Assembly (NCBI RefSeq): GCF_019880305.1
Contig: NZ_CP082301.1
Coordinates: 7,068,001-7,132,000, forward strand
Reading direction: 5' to 3'
From: Streptomyces decoyicus
GTDB lineage: Bacteria > Actinomycetota > Actinomycetes > Streptomycetales > Streptomycetaceae
Length of the DNA: 64,000 bases
Of this stretch, positions 24,606-33,740 are shown one piece after another; the first letter of the stretch is position 1; every line of letters starts with the position of its first letter. Below the pieces are notes generated by a model. That model was not told the origin of the DNA. It searched no databases and saw only the letters and a program-made list of their open reading frames with translations. The position numbers and the translations under genes were made by a program.

Positions 24606-26624
24606 ATGACAGCGACGACCGACGGAAGCACCGGGGCGCTGCCGCCCCGGGCCCCCTCGGCCAGCGATGCCACCGCTGAGACAACCGAAAAAGCCACACC
24701 CACCAGGACCGCCGTACGGCACGACACGGCGGAGGCCGCCCGGCGCGCGACCGCCCGCGCCACGGACTATCTGCTCTCCGTCCAGGACCGGGCCGGATGG
24801 TGGAAGGGCGACCTCGAGACCAACGTCACGATGGACGCCGAAGATTTGATGCTTCGTCAATTCCTGGGCATCCAGGACCCGAAGCTCACCGAGGCCGCGG
24901 CCCGCTACATCCGCGGCAAACAGGGCGCGGACAGCACCTGGGCCACCTTCCACGGCGGGCCCGGCGAGCTCTCCGCCACCATCGAGGCCTATGTCGCCCT
25001 GCGCCTCGCCGGGGACGCCCCGGAGGCACCGCACATGGCCACGGCCGCCGCATGGGTCCGTGAGCAGGGCGGAGTGGCCGCGGCCCGGGTCTTCACCCGC
25101 ATCTGGCTGGCCCTCTTCGGCTGGTGGAAGTGGGACGACCTGCCCGAACTGCCCCCGGAGCTCCTCTACTTCCCCAAGTGGTTCCCGCTCAACATCTACG
25201 ACTTCGGATGCTGGGCGCGGCAGACCATCGTGCCGCTGACGATCGTCTCGGCCAAACGCCCGGTGCGCCCGGCGCCGTTCGCCCTCGACGAGCTGCACAC
25301 CGATCCGCGCCGGCCCAACCCGCCGCGGCCGCTCGCCCCCGCCACCAGCTGGGACGGTCTCTTCCAGCGCCTCGACAAGGCGCTGCACCTCTACCACAAG
25401 GTCGCCTTCCGCAAGCTGCGCGGCGCCGCGATGCGCTCCGCCGCCCGCTGGATCATCGAGCGGCAGGAGAACGACGGCTGCTGGGGCGGGATCCAGCCCC
25501 CCGCCGTCTACTCCGTCATCGCCCTGCACCTCCTCGGCTACGACCTCGACCACCCCGTGCTGCGCACCGGCCTTGCGTCCCTGGACCGGTTCGCCGTGTG
25601 GCGCGAGGACGGTGCCCGGATGATCGAGGCCTGCCAGTCCCCGGTCTGGGACACCTGCCTGGCCACCATCGCGCTGGCCGACGCCGGACTGCCCGCCGAC
25701 CACCCGCAGCTGGTCAAGGCCGTCGACTGGATGCTCGCCGAGCAGATCGACCGGCCCGGCGACTGGAGCGTGCAGCGGCCCCTGCTCCCGTCCGGTGGCT
25801 GGGGGTTCGAGTTCGAGAACGACAACTACCCGGACATCGACGACACCGCCGAGGTCGTGCTCGCGCTGCGCCGGGTCAAGCACCCCGACCCGCAGCGGGT
25901 GGAGGCCGCGGTGGGCCGTGCGGTGCGGTGGAACTTCGGTATGCAGTCCAAGGACGGGGGCTGGGGCGCCTTCGACGTCGACAACACCAGCCCGTTCCCC
26001 AACCGCCTGCCGTTCTGCGACTTCGGGGAGGTCATCGACCCGCCGTCGGCCGATGTCACCGCCCATGTCGTCGAGATGCTCGCCGACGTCGGCCGTACCC
26101 ACGACCCGCGCACCCGCCGCGGTATCGCCTGGCTGCTGGCCGAACAGGAGCCCAGCGGTGCCTGGTTCGGCCGCTGGGGCACCAACTACGTCTACGGCAC
26201 GGGTTCGGTGCTCCCCGCACTCGCCGCGGCCGGCATCCCCGCCTCGCACCCCGCGGTGCGCCGGGCGGTGCTCTGGCTGGAGCGGGTGCAGAACGACGAC
26301 GGGGGCTGGGGCGAGGACCAGCGCTCCTACCAGGACAAGGAGCGGTGGGCAGGGCGCGGCGCCTCGACCGCCTCGCAGACCGCCTGGGCGCTCATGGCGC
26401 TGCTCGCGGCCGGTGAGCGGGACAGCGAGGCCGTACGGCGCGGAGTGCGCTGGCTGACCGAGACCCAGCGCGAGGACGGGTCCTGGGACGAGCCGTACTT
26501 CACCGGCACGGGCTTCCCCTGGGACTTCTCCATCAACTACCACCTCTACCGCCAAGTCTTCCCCCTGACGGCCCTGGGCCGCTACGTCAACGGGGGACCG
26601 GCAGGCGCGCCGGTGGGGTCCTGA
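24606..26624 (+). CDS. shc: Squalene-hopene cyclase
   Basis: A 672-residue class II triterpene cyclase of normal length. The catalytic acid motif DIDD lies at residues 410-413 (NDNYPDIDDTAEVVLALRRV). QW repeats of the Q-x(2-5)-G-x-W type recur (RQENDGCWGGIQ, MQSKDGGWGAFDVDN, VQNDDGGWGEDQRS, QREDGSWDEPYFTGTGFP). It cyclises squalene to hopene and hopanol at the cytoplasmic membrane without oxygen. The first 40 residues are a variable polar tail. ATG at 24606 has GAAGGGGAAGCC upstream. The stop shares one base with the start of hpnG (TGATG). Confidence 0.97.
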   Translation: MTATTDGSTGALPPRAPSASDATAETTEKATPTRTAVRHDTAEAARRATARATDYLLSVQDRAGWWKGDLETNVTMDAEDLMLRQFLGIQDPKLTEAAARYIRGKQGADSTWATFHGGPGELSATIEAYVALRLAGDAPEAPHMATAAAWVREQGGVAAARVFTRIWLALFGWWKWDDLPELPPELLYFPKWFPLNIYDFGCWARQTIVPLTIVSAKRPVRPAPFALDELHTDPRRPNPPRPLAPATSWDGLFQRLDKALHLYHKVAFRKLRGAAMRSAARWIIERQENDGCWGGIQPPAVYSVIALHLLGYDLDHPVLRTGLASLDRFAVWREDGARMIEACQSPVWDTCLATIALADAGLPADHPQLVKAVDWMLAEQIDRPGDWSVQRPLLPSGGWGFEFENDNYPDIDDTAEVVLALRRVKHPDPQRVEAAVGRAVRWNFGMQSKDGGWGAFDVDNTSPFPNRLPFCDFGEVIDPPSADVTAHVVEMLADVGRTHDPRTRRGIAWLLAEQEPSGAWFGRWGTNYVYGTGSVLPALAAAGIPASHPAVRRAVLWLERVQNDDGGWGEDQRSYQDKERWAGRGASTASQTAWALMALLAAGERDSEAVRRGVRWLTETQREDGSWDEPYFTGTGFPWDFSINYHLYRQVFPLTALGRYVNGGPAGAPVGS

Positions 26625-27292
26625 TGCCGGGACGGCCCCCCACGGATGCGGACCCGCCCCTGCTGGTCGCCTGTGCGCTCGGCATCGAGCGGTTCGCGCT
26701 GCGCGGCGGTGACCGCGGGGGAGCAGCGGGAGGAGCCGGCCCACGGCTGGTCACGCTCCGTACCGGCATGGGCCCCCAGGCGGCCGAACGCGCCCTCACC
26801 AAAGCACTGAGTGCAGGATCGGTGACCGAGCGTTCTCCGGTCGTCGCCAGTGGCTTCTGCGCCGGCCTCGCCCCGGGGATGCGCCCCGGGGACGTGGTCG
26901 TCGCCGAAGCCACCCGCGATCACCACGCGGACGCTCCCGAGACGCTCTGCCGCGACAACGGCCCGCTGCTACGGGCCCTGCGGGAACGCGGCCTGACCGT
27001 GCACAGCGGTCTGCTGCGCGGCTCCGACCACGTCGTACGCGGCGCGGAGCGGGCCGAGCTGCATGGCGCCGGCGCGGTCGCCGTGGATATGGAATCCGCC
27101 GCGACCCTCCGTGCCGCCCGGCGCGCCGGAAGCCGTCCGGTTGCGGCCGTCCGGGTGGTCGTGGACGCTCCAGAACATGAACTCGTACGCATCGGCACGG
27201 TGCGCGGTGGAATATCGGCCTTCCGCGTGCTGCGCTCCGTACTACCCGTTTTCTACGAATGGCACCGTTCTTTGCTGCTCCCCTGGAGGTGA
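26624..27292 (+). CDS. hpnG: Hopanoid side-chain phosphorylase/nucleosidase HpnG
   Basis: A 222-residue member of the nucleoside phosphorylase fold. Recognisable blocks are LVTLRTGMGPQAAERALTKAL, SGFCAGLAPGMRPGDVVVAE, and AVAVDMESAATLRAARRAG with the conserved ME that binds the ribose. HpnG removes adenine from adenosylhopane to give ribosylhopane or its phosphate. The position immediately before hpnH, which makes adenosylhopane, fits that role. The sequence is short at the N-terminus compared with MTA/SAH nucleosidases, as is usual for HpnG. Confidence 0.88.
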   Translation: MPGRPPTDADPPLLVACALGIERFALRGGDRGGAAGGAGPRLVTLRTGMGPQAAERALTKALSAGSVTERSPVVASGFCAGLAPGMRPGDVVVAEATRDHHADAPETLCRDNGPLLRALRERGLTVHSGLLRGSDHVVRGAERAELHGAGAVAVDMESAATLRAARRAGSRPVAAVRVVVDAPEHELVRIGTVRGGISAFRVLRSVLPVFYEWHRSLLLPWR

Positions 27293-27297
27293 GCCAG

Positions 27298-28323
27298 ATG
27301 GCTATGCCGCTCCGTCAGTCCATCCGGGTCGGGACCTATCTTTTTGAACAGAAGATGATCCGCCGGCGTGAGAAGTTCCCGCTCATCGTGGAGCTGGAAC
27401 CGCTTTTCGCGTGCAACCTGAAATGCGAGGGCTGCGGGAAGATCCAGCATCCGGCGGGCGTGCTCAAGCAGCGTATGCCGGTGGCGCAGGCGGTCGGCGC
27501 GGTGCTGGAGTCCGGTGCCCCGATGGTTTCCATCGCCGGTGGCGAGCCCTTGATGCACCCGCAGATCGACGAGATCGTGCGGCAGTTGGTGGCGAAGCGG
27601 AAGTATGTCTTCCTGTGCACCAACGCGATGTTGCTGCGCAAGAAGGTGGAGAATTTCACCCCCTCGCCGTATTTCGCGTTCGCGGTGCACATCGACGGAA
27701 TGCGCGAGCGACACGATGAATCCGTCGCGAAGGAAGGCGTATTCGACGAGGCGGTGGCGGCGATCAAGGAGGCCAAGCGACGCGGCTTCCGCGTCACCAC
27801 CAACTCCACCTTCTTCAACACCGACACCCCGCAGACCATCATCGAGGTCCTCAACTTCCTCAATGACGATCTTCAGGTCGACGAAATGATGCTGTCGCCC
27901 GCCTACGCCTACGAGAAGGCCCCCGACCAGGAGCACTTCCTCGGCGTCGAGCAGACCCGGGAGCTGTTCAAGAAGGCCTTCGCCGGCGGCAACCGGCGCC
28001 GCTGGCGGCTCAACCACAGCCCGCTGTTCCTGGACTTCCTGGAGGGCAAGGCGGATTTCCCGTGCACGGCCTGGGCGATCCCCAACTACTCGCTCTTCGG
28101 CTGGCAGCGCCCCTGCTACCTCATGAGCGACGGGTACGTCCCGACGTACCGGGAGCTCATCGAGGAGACCGACTGGGACAAGTACGGCCGCGGCAAGGAC
28201 CCGCGCTGCGCCAACTGCATGGCGCACTGCGGCTACGAGCCGACCGCCGTCCTCGCCACCATGGGGTCGCTGAAGGAGTCGCTCAGGGCGGCGAAGGAGA
28301 CCGTCGTCGGCAACCGCGGGTGA
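27298..28323 (+). CDS. hpnH: Adenosyl-hopene transferase HpnH (radical SAM)
   Basis: A 341-residue radical SAM enzyme. The cluster-binding cysteines are C39, C43 and C46 in FACNLKCEGCGKIQHPAGVL. The SAM-binding GGEP motif follows (VSIAGGEPLMHPQID). A C-terminal domain carries further cysteines (RCANCMAHCGYEPTA) that mark the HpnH/SPASM-like tail. It adds the 5'-deoxyadenosyl group to diploptene, the first step of C35 bacteriohopanepolyol formation. ATG at 27298 has TGGAGGTGAGCC upstream and lies 5 bp after hpnG. Confidence 0.96.
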   Translation: MAMPLRQSIRVGTYLFEQKMIRRREKFPLIVELEPLFACNLKCEGCGKIQHPAGVLKQRMPVAQAVGAVLESGAPMVSIAGGEPLMHPQIDEIVRQLVAKRKYVFLCTNAMLLRKKVENFTPSPYFAFAVHIDGMRERHDESVAKEGVFDEAVAAIKEAKRRGFRVTTNSTFFNTDTPQTIIEVLNFLNDDLQVDEMMLSPAYAYEKAPDQEHFLGVEQTRELFKKAFAGGNRRRWRLNHSPLFLDFLEGKADFPCTAWAIPNYSLFGWQRPCYLMSDGYVPTYRELIEETDWDKYGRGKDPRCANCMAHCGYEPTAVLATMGSLKESLRAAKETVVGNRG

Positions 28324-28458
28324 CCGTTGACCAGTGGTGAGCCCGCGGCACTACGGCTCACCGACGCCCCGGTCCGGCCTGTGCTCATGCGCCGTACGCC
28401 GCGCGTGGGCCGGGCCGGGCCGGTCTCCGTCAGCTGAAGCAGTAGAGGGGGACCGAAC

Positions 28459-30339
28459 ATGACGATGCTGGAGAACATCCGGGATCCACGCGACCTCAAG
28501 GCGCTCCCCGAGGACCGCCTGGCCGAACTCGCCGACGAGATCCGGCACTTCCTCGTGCAGTCCGTCACCCGCACCGGCGGCCATCTGGGGCCCAACCTGG
28601 GCGTGGTCGAGCTGACCCTCGCCCTGCACCGCGTCTTCGACTCACCCGCCGACCGCATCCTGTGGGACACCGGACACCAGGCGTACGTGCACAAGATCGT
28701 GACCGGCCGGCAGGACTTCTCCAAGCTGCGGGCCAAGGGCGGTCTGTCCGGCTATCCGTCACGCGCCGAGTCCGCGCACGACGTCATCGAGAACAGCCAT
28801 GCCTCGACGGTGCTGGGCTGGGCCGACGGCCTGGCCAAGGCTCACCAGGTGCTGGGCAGGGACGGCCATGTGGTGGCCGTCATCGGGGACGGCGCGCTGA
28901 CCGGCGGGATGGCCTGGGAGGCGCTCAACAACATCGCCGCCGCCAAGGACCGCCCCCTGATCATCGTCATCAACGACAACGAGCGCTCCTACGCCCCCAC
29001 CATCGGCGGCCTCGCCGACCACCTCGCCACCCTGCGCACCGCCGACGGCTACGAGAAGTTCCTGGCCTGGGGCAAGGACATGCTCCAGCGCACCCCGGTC
29101 GTCGGACAGCCGCTCTACGAGTCGCTGCACGGTGCGAAGAAGGGCTTCAAGGACGCCTTCGCGCCCCAGGGCATGTTCGAGGACCTGGGCCTGAAGTACC
29201 TCGGACCGGTCGACGGTCATGACATCGCGGCCGTCGAATCCGCGCTGCGCCGCGCGGCGGGCTTCCACGGGCCGGTACTGGTGCACTGCCTCACCGAGAA
29301 GGGCCGCGGCTACCCTCCCGCCCTGGAGGACGAGGCGGACCACTTCCACACCGTCGGCGTGATGGACCCTCTGACCTGCGCACCCGTCACACCGCTCGGC
29401 GCACCCTCCTGGACGTCCGTCTTCGGCGACGAGATGGTCCGCATCGGTGCCGAGCGCGAGGACGTCGTCGCCCTCACGGCGGCGATGCTGCAACCGGTCG
29501 GGCTCGGGAAGTTCGCCGCGGCGTACCCCGACCGGGTGTGGGACGTGGGCATCGCCGAACAGCATGCGACGGTGTCGGCGGCGGGGCTGGCCACCGCCGG
29601 TCTGCACCCTGTCGTCGCGGTCTATGCCACCTTCCTCAACCGTGCCTTCGACCAGCTGCTGATGGACGTCGCACTGCACAAGTGCGGAGTGACCTTCGTA
29701 CTGGACCGGGCGGGCATCACCGGCACCGACGGTGCCTCGCACAACGGCATGTGGGACCTGTCGGTGCTCGGCGTCGTACCGGGCCTGCGGATCGCCGCAC
29801 CGCGCGACGCCGGCCAGCTCCGTGCCCAGCTGCGCGAAGCACTGGACGTGCACGACGCACCGACCGTCGTCCGCTTCCCCAAGGAGCCGGTGGACGACCC
29901 GGTTCCGGCCGTGGACCGGACCGGCGGCGTCGATGTCCTCCACCGGGCACCGCACCCCGACGTCCTGCTGGTCGCGGTCGGCGTGATGGCGCCGGTCTGT
30001 CTGCGGGTCGCCGAACTCCTCACGGCGCGCGGCGTCGATGCAACCGTCATCGACCCGCGGTGGGTCAAACCGGTCGACGCCGCGATCCCCGGACTCGCCG
30101 CGGAGCATGCCATGGTGGTCGTCGTCGAGGACAACTGCCGTACCGGAGGCGTGGGTTGGGCGGTCGGCCAGGCGCTGCGGGACGCGGGCGTGGACGTGCC
30201 GCTGCGCACCTTCGGTATCCCCGAGCAGTTTCTGGCGCACGCCAAGCGCGGTGAGCTGCTGGCCGATATCGGCCTCACCCCGGCCGAGATCGCCGGCCGG
30301 ATCAGCGCCGCACTGGCCCGTAAGGAGAGCCACTCGTGA
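28459..30339 (+). CDS. dxs: 1-Deoxy-D-xylulose-5-phosphate synthase, hopanoid-cluster copy
   Basis: A 626-residue thiamine-diphosphate enzyme making DXP from pyruvate and glyceraldehyde 3-phosphate, the entry of the MEP pathway. The N-terminal TPP motif is VIGDGALTGGMAWEALNN with the INDN end. The transketolase-central domain holds DVGIAEQHATVSAAGLA and DRAGITGTDGASHNGMWDLS, and the C-terminal domain ends normally. Streptomyces usually carry another dxs elsewhere, so this copy probably boosts precursor flow for hopanoids. A 135-bp gap after hpnH may hold a secondary promoter. Its stop overlaps hpnO (GTGA). Confidence 0.95.
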   Translation: MTMLENIRDPRDLKALPEDRLAELADEIRHFLVQSVTRTGGHLGPNLGVVELTLALHRVFDSPADRILWDTGHQAYVHKIVTGRQDFSKLRAKGGLSGYPSRAESAHDVIENSHASTVLGWADGLAKAHQVLGRDGHVVAVIGDGALTGGMAWEALNNIAAAKDRPLIIVINDNERSYAPTIGGLADHLATLRTADGYEKFLAWGKDMLQRTPVVGQPLYESLHGAKKGFKDAFAPQGMFEDLGLKYLGPVDGHDIAAVESALRRAAGFHGPVLVHCLTEKGRGYPPALEDEADHFHTVGVMDPLTCAPVTPLGAPSWTSVFGDEMVRIGAEREDVVALTAAMLQPVGLGKFAAAYPDRVWDVGIAEQHATVSAAGLATAGLHPVVAVYATFLNRAFDQLLMDVALHKCGVTFVLDRAGITGTDGASHNGMWDLSVLGVVPGLRIAAPRDAGQLRAQLREALDVHDAPTVVRFPKEPVDDPVPAVDRTGGVDVLHRAPHPDVLLVAVGVMAPVCLRVAELLTARGVDATVIDPRWVKPVDAAIPGLAAEHAMVVVVEDNCRTGGVGWAVGQALRDAGVDVPLRTFGIPEQFLAHAKRGELLADIGLTPAEIAGRISAALARKESHS

Positions 30340-31718
30340 CCGGATTCGACCTGACCGCACTGCTCGCCGAGCGCGGCGGCGAGCGCTACGAACTCCACGC
30401 CCGCCATCTCAACCACCAACTCCCGCGGATGCTGCACACCATCGGCTTCGACAAGGTCTACGAGCGGGCCCAGGGCGCCTACTTCTGGGACACCGACGGC
30501 CAGGACTACCTCGACATGCTCGCGGGCTTCGGGGTGATGGGCCTGGGCCGGCACCACCCCGTCGTCCGCAAGGCACTGCACGACGTCCTGGACGCCGAAC
30601 TCCCCGATCTCACCCGCTTCGACTGCCAGCCGCTGCCCGGCCTGCTCGCCGAGAAACTACTGAGCTACGCGCCCCACCTCGACCGGGTCTTCTTCGGCAA
30701 CAGCGGCACCGAGGCCGTCGAGACCGCCCTGAAGTTCGCCCGCTACGCCACCGGCAGAGGACGCATCCTCTACTGCACCCACGCCTTCCACGGCCTGACC
30801 ACCGGCTCGCTCTCCGTCAACGGCGAGGACGGCTTCCGGGACGGTTTCGCCCCGCTGCTGCCGGACACCGCCCTGGAGATGGGCGATCTGGACGCGCTGG
30901 AGCGGGAGCTGAAGCGCGGCGATGTGGCGGCGTTCGTGGTCGAACCGATCCAGGGCAAGGGCGTCCACCCGACGCCGCCCGGTTTCCTGCGCGCCGCGCA
31001 GGAGCTGCTGCACCGGCACAAGGCCCTGCTGATCGCCGACGAGGTGCAGACCGGCCTCGGCCGTACCGGCGACTTCTTCGCCTACCAGCACGAGGACGGC
31101 GTCGAGCCGGATCTGGTGTGTGTGGCGAAGGCACTGTCCGGCGGCTATGTCCCGGTCGGCGCGACGCTGGGCAAGGACTGGATCTTCAAGAAGGTCTACT
31201 CGTCCATGGACCGGGTGTTGGTGCACTCCGCCAGTTTTGGTGCCAACGCCCAGGCGATGGCGGCCGGTCTGGCGGTGCTCTCGGTGATGGAGGACGAGCA
31301 GATCGTCGCGGGCGCCCGGCACACCGGCGAACTGCTGCGCTCCCGGCTCGCCGCGCTGGTGGACAAGTACGAGCTGCTGCATGACGTACGGGGCCGGGGC
31401 CTGATGATCGGCATCGAGTTCGGCCGCCCCAAGTCTCTTGGCCTGCGCGGCCGCTGGACGATGCTCCAGGCGGCCCGCAAGGGGCTGTTCGCGCAGATGG
31501 TCGTGGTGCCGCTGCTCCAGCGGCACCGCATCCTGACCCAGGTCTCCGGCGACCATCTCGAAGTCATCAAGCTGATTCCGCCGCTGATCATCGGGGAACG
31601 GGAAGTGGACCGTTTCGTGGAGGCGTTCACAGCCGTCATGGACGACGCCCACGGGAGCGGCGGACTGATGTGGGACTTCGGGCGGACGCTGGTCAAGCAA
31701 GCGCTCCAGACCCGCTGA
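30336..31718 (+). CDS. hpnO: Class III aminotransferase of the hopanoid pathway (HpnO-like)
   Basis: A 460-residue PLP-dependent fold type I aminotransferase. It has a GNSGTEAVETALKFARYATG cofactor block, FVVEPIQGKGVHPTP, the Asp that contacts the pyridine nitrogen in LLIADEVQTGLGRTGDFFAY, and the PLP lysine K265 in VAKALSGGYVPVGA. In hopanoid clusters this family converts ribosylhopane to aminobacteriohopanetriol, which Streptomyces accumulate. The GTG start overlaps dxs by 4 nt. It is the last gene of the operon and is followed by a strong hairpin. Confidence 0.88.
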   Translation: MTGFDLTALLAERGGERYELHARHLNHQLPRMLHTIGFDKVYERAQGAYFWDTDGQDYLDMLAGFGVMGLGRHHPVVRKALHDVLDAELPDLTRFDCQPLPGLLAEKLLSYAPHLDRVFFGNSGTEAVETALKFARYATGRGRILYCTHAFHGLTTGSLSVNGEDGFRDGFAPLLPDTALEMGDLDALERELKRGDVAAFVVEPIQGKGVHPTPPGFLRAAQELLHRHKALLIADEVQTGLGRTGDFFAYQHEDGVEPDLVCVAKALSGGYVPVGATLGKDWIFKKVYSSMDRVLVHSASFGANAQAMAAGLAVLSVMEDEQIVAGARHTGELLRSRLAALVDKYELLHDVRGRGLMIGIEFGRPKSLGLRGRWTMLQAARKGLFAQMVVVPLLQRHRILTQVSGDHLEVIKLIPPLIIGEREVDRFVEAFTAVMDDAHGSGGLMWDFGRTLVKQALQTR

Positions 31719-31753
31719 CCGGGCGCGGGAGCGCCCCTCGGCCACCCGCCGCC

Positions 31754-31789
31754 GGTCGCGGACAGGACGGGCCCGTCCCGTCCGCGACC
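31754..31789. terminator. Bidirectional terminator between hpnO and the lipoprotein gene
   Basis: GGTCGCGGACAGGACG (31754-31769) pairs with CGTCCCGTCCGCGACC (31774-31789) with one A/C mismatch and a 4-nt loop. It stands between two convergent genes. Confidence 0.8.
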
Positions 31790-31839
31790 GTGAGGCGGCA
31801 CCACGCGGACGTGAGGCGCGCGGATCCGCGAAGGGTAGG

Positions 31840-32340
31840 TCAGTCGAGATCCTCCGAGTAGTCGGTCGTGGCGCAGCCCTCCACCGCACCCTCCTCGGCC
31901 GTGTGGCCCGACGGTGCCTTGAAGTCCGAGGTGCAGTTGAGGAACAGCAGCCCGGCCTTGAGGAGCTGGCGCCGCTGATCGTCGCTGCTCGGGTCGACGG
32001 CGAAATCGTCGCCGATCATGAGGTCGTCCTGTTCGTCCTCGTCCCCCTTGACGGCGGTCTGGAACGCCTCCATGTCCTCGATGGTGAGGAAGTCGGGGTC
32101 ACCGTCGTCGCCCGCCGGGTTCTGGCACTCACCGCCCCCGTTGATGCCGGTCATCCCCATGGCCTCCACCTGCTGCACCTCGCGGGGCGAGGCGATGTCG
32201 ACGCTCTCGCAGCTGAGCGCCGACTTGAGGAAGTCCCCGGCTTCCTGGGGCGAACCGGCGGAGGGCAGGCTGCCGCAAGCGGAAACCGATGCCAAGGCGA
32301 AAACCGTTCCGGCGATGGCAAGTATTCGGTGGAAACGCAT
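31840..32340 (-). CDS. Small secreted lipoprotein, unknown function
   Basis: 166 residues with a lipoprotein signal peptide: basic MRFHR start, hydrophobic stretch to residue 18, and lipobox SVSAC with lipidation expected at C22. The mature part is short and acidic, with clusters of Asp/Glu (AVKGDEDEQDDLMIGDDFAV) and three further cysteines that could form disulfides. I do not recognise a domain. AGAGGAAG precedes the ATG at normal distance. It should be anchored on the outer face of the membrane. It is not obviously linked to the hopanoid genes it faces. Confidence 0.8.
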   Translation of the reverse strand: MRFHRILAIAGTVFALASVSACGSLPSAGSPQEAGDFLKSALSCESVDIASPREVQQVEAMGMTGINGGGECQNPAGDDGDPDFLTIEDMEAFQTAVKGDEDEQDDLMIGDDFAVDPSSDDQRRQLLKAGLLFLNCTSDFKAPSGHTAEEGAVEGCATTDYSEDLD

Positions 32341-32676
32341 GACTTCCTCTGCAGATGTGGCTTTGAGCCGAGCGCGCCGACCGGATGCGGCGGCGCCCCG
32401 GCTACGGGGGGAAGAAATCCATCTGCTCTCCCCCGTTCCCCCGCCATGTTGAGTTGACCGGGACATGGTAAGCGAAGCCGCACGTCAGGGGGGTACGGCC
32501 CGGCGACACCTGCCCGAGAGAGGTACGGGCCGTGGAGGCGCCGGCCAGGAAATACCGCGGGCCCCTCTCCCGATGCGCTCTGGGGGAGGGGCCTTGGTCT
32601 TCCCGCGGGTCAGGTGCGGGTCGCGGGGTGGGTCACGGGGTGGGTCACGGAGCCGTGAACGGGCCGTGCCGCACGC
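32341..32676. other. Intergenic region with terminator hairpin and a 12-bp tandem repeat
   Basis: 336 bp without a gene. GGCCCCTCTCCC (32560-32571) pairs with GGGGGAGGGGCC (32582-32593) around a 10-nt loop and should terminate the tyrosine phosphatase transcript on the minus strand. Nearer that gene, GGGGTGGGTCAC is exactly duplicated in tandem (32625-32636 and 32637-32648). Confidence 0.6.
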
Positions 32677-33486
32677 TCAGTCCGTCAGCAGCTGGGCACG
32701 CAGCCTTTCGCGGGTGGCGGGTGCCAGCTTCAGGCCTTCGGTGAGGTACTTCTCCGTCGAGCCCCAGGTCTGCTCGATCGCGTCGTAGGCGGCCGCGAGG
32801 TAGTCGGTGTGCGCGCCGAACAGCGGCGAGAGCAGCTCCATGACCTCCTGCGACATCCCGACCGCGGAGTTGTCGGAGCGACGGATCTTGTAGCGGCGGT
32901 GCGGATCGTTGGACTTGAGGTAGTCCGCCTCGATGGCCTCCCGCTCCACCCCGACCGCGAGCAGGGTCACGGCGACGGACAGGCCGGCGCGGTCCTTGCC
33001 GGCCGCACAGTGCATCAGTGCCGGGACGCTGTCCTCGGCGAGTGCATGCAGCACCCTGCTGTGGTCTTCGGTGCGGGTGGTGATGATGTGGCGGTAGGTC
33101 TTGGCCATCCGGGCCGCGGCCTTGCCGTCGCCGAGCGCGGAACGCAGCTGGTCCAGCTCGCCGTCGCGCACCATCGTCCAGAATTCCGCGCCGTCGGCCG
33201 GATCGGTGAGCGGGATATTCACGTTGGCCACGCCGGGCAGCGTGACATCGGGGCCTTCCAGCTTGATGTCCGAGGCATTGCGGAAATCGAAGATGGTGTG
33301 CAGCCCGAGACCGGCCAGAAATGCGGCGTCCGCCTCGGTCGCGTGGGCGAGGTGCCCGCTGCGGAACAGCCTGCCCTCCCGAACGCGACGCCCGTCCACG
33401 GTCGGCAGACCCCCCACATCGCGGAAGTTGCGGACCTCCGTGAGCTCGGGCTGGGCCTGTGGGACCTGCGGCGTCTGCTGCGTCAC
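32677..33486 (-). CDS. Protein-tyrosine/dual-specificity phosphatase (PtpB-like)
   Basis: 269 residues of the atypical tyrosine phosphatase family that includes mycobacterial PtpB. It opens with the family block EVRNFRDVGGLPTVDGR then VREGRLFRSGHLA, and the catalytic P-loop is MHCAAGKDRAGLSVAVTLLA (HCxxGKxR). A C-terminal helical part ends at the stop. It is expected to hydrolyse phosphotyrosine or phosphoinositide substrates. GTG at 33486 is supported by GAGGAG 6-7 nt upstream. It is divergent from an SGNH hydrolase gene. Confidence 0.88.
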   Translation of the reverse strand: MTQQTPQVPQAQPELTEVRNFRDVGGLPTVDGRRVREGRLFRSGHLAHATEADAAFLAGLGLHTIFDFRNASDIKLEGPDVTLPGVANVNIPLTDPADGAEFWTMVRDGELDQLRSALGDGKAAARMAKTYRHIITTRTEDHSRVLHALAEDSVPALMHCAAGKDRAGLSVAVTLLAVGVEREAIEADYLKSNDPHRRYKIRRSDNSAVGMSQEVMELLSPLFGAHTDYLAAAYDAIEQTWGSTEKYLTEGLKLAPATRERLRAQLLTD

Positions 33487-33740
33487 GGGCGCTCCTCGGG
33501 TTCGTTCGCCGGCGCCGCTCATCGGCGAGGCGGGGCACCTTCGACGATACGACATTGATGCAATAGGCAATCAGGTCGCAACCCTCGCGCCACAAATGCT
33601 GCAGCGAAGCGCTGGGGGCGCAGGGGTGATCGATCCTTATTCCAACTTGACAAGAATTTGACCTGGTGGCATTAATCACCCCTCGTCAACCCCTGGTTAC
33701 GGTGGCGTAGGTCACTTCATGAGGTGAATTATGTCCTGAC

